From: Symbiodinium natans
Taxonomy: Eukaryota; Sar; Dinophyceae; Suessiales; Symbiodiniaceae
Reading direction: 5' to 3'
Assembly: GCA_905221605.1 (NCBI GenBank)
Contig: CAJNDS010002794.1
Span: 142,501-204,500, forward strand
Length of the DNA: 62,000 nucleotides
Shown: piece by piece, positions 54,368 to 62,000 of the stretch
Numbering within the stretch: the stretch's first letter is position 1
How the letters are laid out: each line of letters opens with the position of its first letter
Notes under the pieces: generated by a model
What the model saw: the letters and a program-made list of their open reading frames with translations, nothing else
Database searches by the model: none
Told to the model about the DNA's origin: nothing
Made by a program: the position numbers and the translations under genes

Positions 54368-54754
54368 TCATGATGGCTCATTCATCTGTTTGCTTGAGCC
54401 GCAAGCAACCAGTGGGGGGGTGAGGAGTAGGGGATCAGGCGTATCTTGGGGAGAGAAGAGCTGACGCGCCTTCTCGAATGCTAGCAGCAATGGGTCAAGG
54501 CATCGGCTGACACACAGCAACCACCAGGCAAGCTTGCCAGTGCAGGGGTTTGCATCGAAGAGAAGTTTGTAGTTGATCGTGAACCCAGAGCGATAGTCTC
54601 TCTCTTCACGCTGGATGCGACTTGACATGAATGCCTCCAAAGCTCTCAGAAATCCTTGGAAACTGTGGTGTCGAGTCCGGAAGGCCCCCTCGAAGCCGAG
54701 CCCAGCCTGTTCCTGCATACTAGCGGAAGAGGGCCAGCGCGGGCGGCAGATCAA
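54368..54754 (-). CDS. Possible coding segment, unrecognised
   Basis: The minus frame has an unusually protein-like central part: FQGFLRALEAFMSSRIQREE, DYRSGFTINYKLLFDANP, KLAWWLLCVSRCLDPLLL, FEKARQLFSP. Hydrophobic and charged residues alternate sensibly over about 90 residues, and the opposite strand is less convincing. No family is recognised. It is probably part of an exon if real; the ATG at 54754 is nominal. Confidence 0.33.
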   Translation of the reverse strand: MICRPRWPSSASMQEQAGLGFEGAFRTRHHSFQGFLRALEAFMSSRIQREERDYRSGFTINYKLLFDANPCTGKLAWWLLCVSRCLDPLLLAFEKARQLFSPQDTPDPLLLTPPLVACGSSKQMNEPS

Positions 54755-54821
54755 ACTACACGCTCCGTGCTGCGCAGGCAGCTCAGCAAGGTGTGGGGGG
54801 ACTATGCGGGTGGCATCTGTT

Positions 54822-54891
54822 GAAGGGCGCCTGCTGCTTTCTCAGCTCGCCTTCTTCTTCTGGACATCCTCCGACCTTCCCACATACGCAC
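54822..54891 (+). repeat. Dispersed repeat, copy 1
   Basis: Matches 60343-60410 at about 85% by eye, including the 22-base identity GCCTGCTGCTTTCTCAGCTCGC except for one base near its left end. TTTCTCAG at the centre resembles an intron end. Confidence 0.7.
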
Positions 54892-57800
54892 ATACACCTG
54901 CGGCGCACACGCAGCATGGGCCTCAGGTCTGATCAGGGCAACATGAAGGTAAGTTACCGTCCAGGCACACCAGCAAGGCCAGGGGCTGTAGTACGAGGGG
55001 GCCTGGGCTTAAACAAACTTTGGTTTGGGTGCCCCGCCCTAGGGGCCCTGCCCTGCCCGGTCTAAGCGTTGCCTCCTTTTCTCTTGCCCAAATACTGAAG
55101 GGAATGCCGGAAAGCTTCATGCTTCGCGCGGTTTCGCAGTCCTAAGCGCAGGGCAGGGATCACATTGCAGTCCCGTTCGGTACGGGCGACATGTGCTGAG
55201 GACGAGTCTCAACTTGGATGGGCTTGTATTGGCATCCCGAAAGCAGCCCTTGCTATCTGACTCATTCGCCAAAGTTATGTCGTAGAACAGGTTGGTTACG
55301 CAGATACGTGCAAGGAAGATTGAAGAGACTCATGTTTCCTTGCGCTCTGTCCGGGAATTGGGGGAGGCGAGCCCTTGGAGGCTTGAGAGAGGTGTTGGAC
55401 ACGCAGAGGCGTGTCTGGAAAGGTGGCCGGATCGAGGGTGTTGCTTGCTTGCAACATCTTGCACCTATTCGCACCTCATGAAAGAGGGTCTCGGTCGCTC
55501 TGATCTCCACCAATCAGATCCATCCCGCTCAAAGCGCCCAAAACCTAGCAAGCAGTCCCCACACACCTGCATTGGTGGGACTTCCGTTGCCACAAAACCC
55601 ACAGACACGTGCAGGCACGCGCAGAACTTCACATTCCTGAACGCTTGCCTGGAGCCCCCCTGCGCTTGGGGTTTGGCATTCAGTGTTGGGCCCCTTGTCA
55701 CGGGGAGTGCCTTTCTGGAATGCCGCTTGCCAAGGCGGTGTTGCGCCTTTTCACAAGTGTAGGGAGTGTAGGGCCTAAAGGGCCTAAAGGGCCTTTACAC
55801 ATCGAGGTACCGTGGACGCTCCTTCGGACCCCATGGGCCTATGGGCGGAGCTGCGAGTCACGGTAAGTGCATCTCATGCCGCTCAGCCCTCGCTCCCCTC
55901 GCTCTGGGCGCAGCAGCGATGTGGTGATGCCGAGCTTGTGAACCTGTGCAGACATGCGCAGACTGTCTCGCAAGGTGGCGTCAAGGGAGTCAAGGCCCTT
56001 CAATGATTCAAGGCATGTCAAGGCGTGGCAGGTGTTGTTTCCTTGTAGCACAGTCCCCTCACACTCCCTGCAGCACTTCATCCACATCCCCGTGTAGGGC
56101 AGATCTCGCTTGGTCCACGTCAGAGCAAGAAATCTTCCGCTCTCGAGCCTTGCCGAGCTGTCAATCAAAGAAGCTTATCCCCCCAATCTCCTGCCGCTTC
56201 CGCTCGACCCGCAAGGGGACATAAGGGCGCTGGGCCTGAGCAAGGATCTCGGCTCACCTCGCACTTTTCAGGTTCCACCCATTGGTTCTTGTGATGTTAG
56301 TTGATTGAGCCCACCTAGCCGTCTGAAACTCCACGGGTCTAGTCTCGAGTGTTATTCTTGTCCGTCCTTGTGTGGCCGCTTGTTTATTCAGGTAGCCAGG
56401 CCGGCAGCGGCAGCGATGGTTCAGGGTTAGATGATCCTCTACAGCGCACAGTAAGGTCCAGTGCCTGTTGATGCCTGTTATGAATCCTTGTGAGCACAGC
56501 ATGCAGTGGTTTGATTCTATGCAGCACTTGTGCACAGGCGTGTTTATGTTTGTGTTTGTGGGTCCAACAGTTGCAACGGCCTGCGCCAGGGAAAGATCCG
56601 ACCAAAGACGCTTGCTGCATTATCATGCTGTATATGAGAACGTGTGAGGTTGGGTTGCGACTTCGTTCATGGGACATGTAGGTTCTGGCCAGGTTTCTAC
56701 CGGAGCCCCCTCACAGTGCTGCGCTTCTCACTACAGCATTCTGAGTGCCCCCCTGAAGCGTTGAATCTTGAATTGAGGAGCAGCCTTTTGCGACTTTATG
56801 CATCGGACTTGGACTGCACATCGCATGACATGTCATGACATTCCGGGAGGATGGGGGGCCCGCGTTCTCACATCTCCGATCCGTCGATGCATTTGTTGAC
56901 CGTGTTGGAATGCTTTGGCTCCCGAGCTCCCCACCGCCTTGGGAAGCTAAGCTCTTCGAAGCTGGCCGAAGCTAAGCTACCGCAGCAACCTCCATAACGG
57001 GAGTCGGGCGGGGGTGTGGGCAAGTATCTGGGGTCCACGATGTCCACTCCTATTCTGGGCTGCTGTTTCCGCTCTTTTGAGGGAGAGTGAGGTTGAAAAC
57101 ATTTAAAGCGGAAATTGGTGGCGGCCACGGCAAGATCAGCTTGATGAGCAGCTTGCAAAAGTGCGCAACCGTAGCCGATAAAACTGCCGGAGAGCTGAAT
57201 GTCATTCGCCCGGGCCGGCATCCTGGTGTGGCACCAAGACCATCAAGATGCACCTGTGTCCGATCTGCGGAGTCCCCGTGTATCCCCGTGCAGCGTTGAA
57301 GTCACTGTGCGCACCTTCGATGCGGGAGCTCGCGCTTCAAGTGCATCCTTGATCTGGCTTCTTCAAAATGGCCACTGTCACCAGGATTCCAAGCCACAGG
57401 TCCGTGGGCCTTAACTTTGCACCTCCGCCAAAGGCTACAAGCTGACAGTTCTCAGAGCTTGTCAGTGCGGCCTCGACTGTCTCGCGCTATTGTGGGCAAT
57501 TTTAACTGAGCGTTGAGCGAAGGCGAAGGCCTTTCAACTAGCAGCCCCATTGTTATTGTTTCACATGGCGTGAGGAGTTTGTCAAGGGCTTCGCGGCGTG
57601 GGACGGCGTACGACATCCATGTGCTTTTGAAGCGGAGACTGGAAAAGGTCGTCACGCCGACCTTGCAGATCAAGCATGCTTGCAACCTTAGAGTGCACTG
57701 AGCTGGGTCATGATCCTGGACAGCTCATGTCATTCCATCCAGTCCAAGAACGGCGGATGGACTGAGCCACATCCAAATCTTACACGTATTGAAACACCAA

Positions 57801-58074
57801 GAGTGAGGGAAACGTGAAGTATCGCTAATTATTGGGCTTGTGCGGCACTCACTCTTCATATTCGGAATTCCGTGCAGCTGCGAACTCTTGAGTCAGGCAC
57901 GTTTGTTCCGCGAAAGTGGCGCGCGAAAGTGCGGAAGTCCTTCAGCCGTCTGGATTGCTTCGTGCCATTCGTGCCACTGCCATCGTCCCATAGCCCCTTT
58001 ACAAGGAATTTCTCTCGACTTTGAGTCAGACTGGACCAAAGGGAATGTCGGGCGCGGCCCAACACGCCAGGCTT
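54892..58074. other. No gene recognised
   Basis: Short overlapping frames only; a GGGCCTAAA triple repeat lies at about 55768-55795. I cannot support a gene. Confidence 0.35.
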
Positions 58075-58270
58075 GTAACAGGCCCCCGGGTGCCCGCTGC
58101 GCGACAAAGGGTGTTGCAAAATCGGTTCTTGCGACAAGGCTTGCGCGACAAGGCTTGCTTCAAGTGGCGCCCGCAACAAAAATTTGAAACAAAGCTGGCG
58201 CGACAAAGGGCGCGACAAGGGTATGTAACAAGGTGGGGGCCAGGCCCCCGCGACAAGGGGGGTATTGGGC
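58075..58270 (+). repeat. Degenerate GCGACAAGG-type repeats
   Basis: GCGACAAGG or GCGACAAAG words recur about nine times at irregular spacing, with two close GCGACAAGGCTTGC copies at about 58132-58160. Confidence 0.55.
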
Positions 58271-60342
58271 CAAGGGGGGGGGTCGGTAGAAAGACACTAT
58301 AGGAGAACCTTCGCGCAAAGGCGTGGGGGCTCGTGCCTCCCATACGCCGACGGAAAGCCCCCCTGTTCCTGATCCCAAAAGGCCAAACCCGAGCTCAGGG
58401 AAGGCTGCATGGAGAAACTCGCGGTTCTTGAGCTAATGTCCTTACCTCGCTTATTCAAGGAGCCCTACTACCGTCCACGAAGCAGCCCAAGGAGGGGAGG
58501 GCAGGAGGAGGCGAACAAGGAACAATGGAGTTGCAAACTATTCCAGACTACTTGTGATGTGTGGCCTGTACCGCCTATACCGGGTACCCGAAAGGCTTCA
58601 AAATCAGGGCCTTCCAATGTGCAATGTACTCTCTGGGCTTGGAATGTCGAGGAAGCCTGATTGGGATGTCCTGTTGAACGCTACAACTCCCAAAGCCTCC
58701 CCAAGATGTGTCTTGCTAGGTTGGACAAACCCTTGCACATGCGAACGAGTGCCAGCAGCAGAGTTCAATCTCTTCAAGATGGTTGCAGTGCGATCAGACA
58801 TGTTCCTTGGGGCCTCATGGGAATGTCCCAATGTTGAGTCCCGAGAAGACTTGTCAACCCCCCGCATCGGACCCTGCCGTGGTAATGCTGCTTTCATGAT
58901 GTCCTTGCTGCGCGACATTTAGACTGTCGTTGGCGCCTCCTTTGAGGCGGAAGTAGCTTCGGCCACAGACGTCTGAGACAAGGATTGCGGGTCATTCCCG
59001 GTTCCGGGATGACCCGTGTAAGCGACCCTCGTTTCCCGGCTTCCTTTCCGCCTGTGACCCCGGACGATCCCTAGAAATGTTGACATTCCCTGTTGGGGGC
59101 AATGCGTTTGCCTCTGCGTACTTCATCATTGCAGGGGTAGCTTGGAGCATCCATGCTGCTAATGCCTTCGAGAGCGTACCATGCAAAGCAGCAATGCACT
59201 AGGCGTCAGTTGCACTAAGCAGCCAATAGCAGGCAACTGCCTTTCTGTGCGAGCGGCTTGTTTGCACAAAGTGACACCGGGACGGTGAGGGTTCTACAAT
59301 GAGCAGGTAACCGTTACAATGCCTGCAGACAACTTGAAAGTCGAGTGATGCTCTCACGGAGTCAATGGCTTCATGAAGAAGCTTGCGTTGACCGAGCATC
59401 CGGAGCACTGGTCTTCTGCAACTGATGCAGCAGATTCAACTACAAGAGTCAGTCGCACTCGATGTAAAACAATGAGGCTGCCTCGACAGTCTCTCAAAGG
59501 CCTGTAGACTTGCACGTGTGTCTACATACATGCCACGGATCAAGCTGCTCTTTTCGTGCTGGCCAAGAAAGGCCGAGGAAGGCGAACGAAAGCGAAAACA
59601 GGCGAGCGAATACGTAGTAGCTCCGCGAAATAGTCTCGGCCTGTCCTTGAGTGCACCCGCTGTCGAGTCAATGTGGAGTGAGGATTTCGGCGATATCCTT
59701 CGCACGGTTTCTGCGGGGAAGCCTTTCTGACTTCAGACCAACAGCAACTTAATTGAAGTTTTCGGCAGCTGGCGCCTCCCTCAGAAGAAGGTGCGTGTTG
59801 TCGGGTGTTTTTTTGCCCCAGGCCTTTCTCAGAAGTAGGAGCAGGCTGTCTCTGCAGGTTCTGACCACAACCCGAATTTCCCTGCTGAAAAGACCTGCAT
59901 GCGCAGATATCCCATCATATCCAGATGCGTGACCTTCCCATGGGCTCAGCAATGCTCGGACACTTGCCTGGTCTTTTCCCATCCTCCCTGGGCTTAAGGA
60001 GAGGTGTTCGAGGATGGCTGGACACAGGTTTGCTACGCTTGCGCAGCCCAGGCGGCGGCCATTCGCTGCCCAATGCGATAAGCCCACACTGCAAGAAGCT
60101 TCTCCTAAACCCTAAACCCTCGCGCCTTCGTCGAAGCTTCCTGATGCCCCTTCGGGGAAGTGAAGAACATCAGGCTCGGCAAGCCCGGCTTGAACTCTTA
60201 AACCCTTCTCTTGCCTTCGAAGTCGCTTTGACTTCGCAGAGGTTTGTTTTGGAGGTTTTGGGCTTGCAAGGTTCACCCAAGGTCAGCTTGGAGTCCTTTG
60301 AGAGGGTCCCTTCTGTTCGGCCCAAAGGTCACAAGGTAACCA
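58271..60342. other. No gene recognised
   Basis: A plus frame at 58554-58922 and its antisense counterpart at 58604-58918 are both open. A short plus stretch at 59079-59201 (MLTFPVGGNAFASAYFIIAG) is membrane-like, but its antisense frame is equally coherent. A minimal CCCTAAA remnant lies at 60104-60119. Confidence 0.3.
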
Positions 60343-60410
60343 GGAAGGGGGCCTGCTGCTTTCTCAGCTCGCTTGCTTCTTCTGTACATGCTCTGACCTT
60401 GGCACACAAA
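60343..60410 (+). repeat. Dispersed repeat, copy 2
   Basis: The partner of 54822-54891. It is followed by GTAGGTAACC, which would fit a splice donor if the segment is a small exon. Confidence 0.7.
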
Positions 60411-60430
60411 GTAGGTAACCATCAGCACTA

Positions 60431-60769
60431 ATGCGCACAATCATGGGCAACGACAGCGTTCTTGTCCAGCATCCGATGGACGTTGATGAGTTCCATTCCA
60501 AGTTGTGCATGTCCAAGACGTGCCAGCATGTGCAGCAGTGTAGATGTGTGGTAGCAGAGGCAAGGCAGAGATTCGCACTGGATTTGAAAATCTGGGACAG
60601 TCCAGTTGAGACCCAAAACTGCGGTAGTTTTTTCCGGCAGCCCGCAACCCTCCAAAACCCCTCAAATCAACCTCCGTCTCTTCGCGACAGACCGCAATTC
60701 GGACTCAGACGTTTAAGGGCTTCGCAGGAGGTTCTGACCTCAGCAATGTTTGGCCTGCGGCTGGGTTAG
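60431..60769 (+). CDS. Possible coding segment, unrecognised
   Basis: The first half of the 112-codon frame is protein-like (MDVDEFHSKLCMSKTCQHVQ, then VVAEARQRFALDLKIW), with an HSKLCMSKTC cysteine pair. The second half (after about 60630) becomes Pro/Arg/Ser-rich and random. The antisense frame is also open (60428-60655). It could be an exon ending near 60625. The family is unknown. Confidence 0.27.
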   Translation: MRTIMGNDSVLVQHPMDVDEFHSKLCMSKTCQHVQQCRCVVAEARQRFALDLKIWDSPVETQNCGSFFRQPATLQNPSNQPPSLRDRPQFGLRRLRASQEVLTSAMFGLRLG

Positions 60770-62000
60770 AAAAATGCGCCCACGGCTCACGCAAGGCACG
60801 TGCAACACGGCGCAAGGTCAGTTTCCACCTGCCACCAGCCCGAGACAGCTGGCCTTCATAGGTTTCTTGAGGTTTCTTCGGGGGAGCCAATCCCAAAGAA
60901 AGCCAATCACCGCTTGCTTCATCATCTTCTGAACTTCATCGTTACAGAAATGCACCAGGGCTGGCTTGGAGCACGCAAAAGCCTTCGAGAGAGCAGAGCC
61001 TGCAAAAGTGAGGCGGCAGGTGGCACTCTTCGTTTGCAAAGCTTTGCCCCAGACCTGAGAGCAGACCTCGCATTCTCTCAACTCGCAGCACCGAAAAAGC
61101 ACAGCATCAGTAGAGCAATGCTGAGAATGAGCAAGTCAGAGTTTTAATGCTCCCCGAGCCGGACACTTCACTAGGCTTTGCAATGCTCCAGGGTCCCTAG
61201 ACACAGCATGCAAAAGCATGCAACACTGTTCTGCTCTTCGTTTTGGATGGTTGGTAGGCTTGGTAGGCTTTGCATCCACGCGGCGTGACACTGCGTCGCA
61301 CAGTCACCTAGCTAACCGCCCAACACACGCACGAGAGCTCTCGCATTGGGCCGGGGTTTGTATGTCACTTCAACGTGTGCAACTTTGCCTTTGCTTGGCA
61401 TGCGCCTGTGCATGTTGCATCTGAACAAACAGAATGCGGAGAGGGTTTTTCGGCATCTATGAAAGCCCTGCTCTCGCCTCCTGCATGCCCGTACTCTCAG
61501 TCATGGGGGGGGACGGAAAGGCCCGGAACAGGTTTCGCTATTTCCGAGAAGTTGCAGCCCAGTTGACATCGAGGATGAGGATGGTGGCCCGACATCACCG
61601 TGTTAGGACACCCATAGCCTCGAGTACCCGGTGGTCTGTTTAACCCAGGGTGTCTGTCCTTGCATTTCCCGGTCACAAGAACTGTGACCGACATGCCATG
61701 CTTACACATCTCGGGGTCTAGTCTTCTTAGGCCTTGGGGTCCGCTCACACGCAGTGGATATGCCCACAGCCAATTTTTTTGTCTGCCAAGACGAAACCAC
61801 GGTGTGCCGGTGACACCGGCCCTCCTGTACCACGTGCCGACAAGGCCTCGTACGTCCATAGTATCTGCTGGTATGCTTGGGTGTTGATCCAAGTTGATTC
61901 AAGGAGGAAGCACCCAGTTCGCAGAGCTACGCATCGACTTTACATAGTCCGTCCTTCGACCGACCCTGCCGGCCTTCTACTAAGCTCCTAGGCTCGTAGA
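60770..62000. other. No gene recognised
   Basis: Short frames on both strands, none convincing. Confidence 0.35.

Noticed and set aside
20993-55205. Shared word CATGTGCTGAGGACG at about 20993 and 55191
   Set aside because: A single 15-base match is expected by chance among all word pairs in 62 kb, and the LTD frame does not continue at 55 kb.

Overview
The window looks like nuclear DNA of a dinoflagellate, most likely Symbiodiniaceae or a close relative. Four things point there: many internal blocks of the TTTAGGG/CCCTAAA repeat in both orientations; a decayed Ty1/copia element whose Gag carries a CCCH zinc finger; sparse coding potential broken into short exon-like islands; and an intronless ankyrin protein with an FVSHQW-type N-terminal domain, plus ShKT-like cysteine-rich exons. 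The taxon is inferred; there is no rRNA or organelle marker to fix it.

Layout. 1-18 kb: telomere-like arrays, microsatellites, a 0.77-kb near-perfect palindrome (3014-3782), one ShKT-like exon (about 4 kb) and a ShKT-like gene with an acidic repeat tail (9.4-10.2 kb). Several other short coding-like islands lie here but I cannot name them. 18-33 kb: a Thr/Ser (or Pro/Ala) repeat region, then three tandem modules of a lamin-tail-like (LTD-type) beta-sandwich domain of the kind found in bacterial extracellular proteins. Each module is split into three corresponding exon segments. The second module is interrupted by a complete but decayed Ty1/copia LTR retrotransposon on the minus strand (21163-30288), with 154-bp LTRs, TG...CA ends, a 5-bp AATTC target duplication and a polypurine tract. 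Its broken polyprotein reads Gag, CCCH finger, protease, integrase, a 2OG-Fe(II)-dioxygenase-like block, reverse transcriptase, RNase H, then a membrane/SAP-like tail.

33-44 kb: repeat-rich spacer around one clear gene, an intronless 603-residue ankyrin protein (36687-38498). 44.3-50.9 kb: a tandem array of a 1.7-2.1-kb unit in three copies plus a partial fourth, with an internal 11-bp minisatellite that has expanded in only one copy and a retroelement integrase fragment at the junction before the partial copy. 51-62 kb: no gene I can name, only short coding-like segments, small minisatellites and a dispersed repeat pair.

The genes do not form an operon or a shared pathway. The main stories are tandem duplication of an LTD-type domain, invasion of that locus by a copia element with unusual accessory domains, and heavy spread of telomere-like and minisatellite DNA. 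Exon limits are approximate because dinoflagellate splice sites are often non-canonical and no transcript is available.
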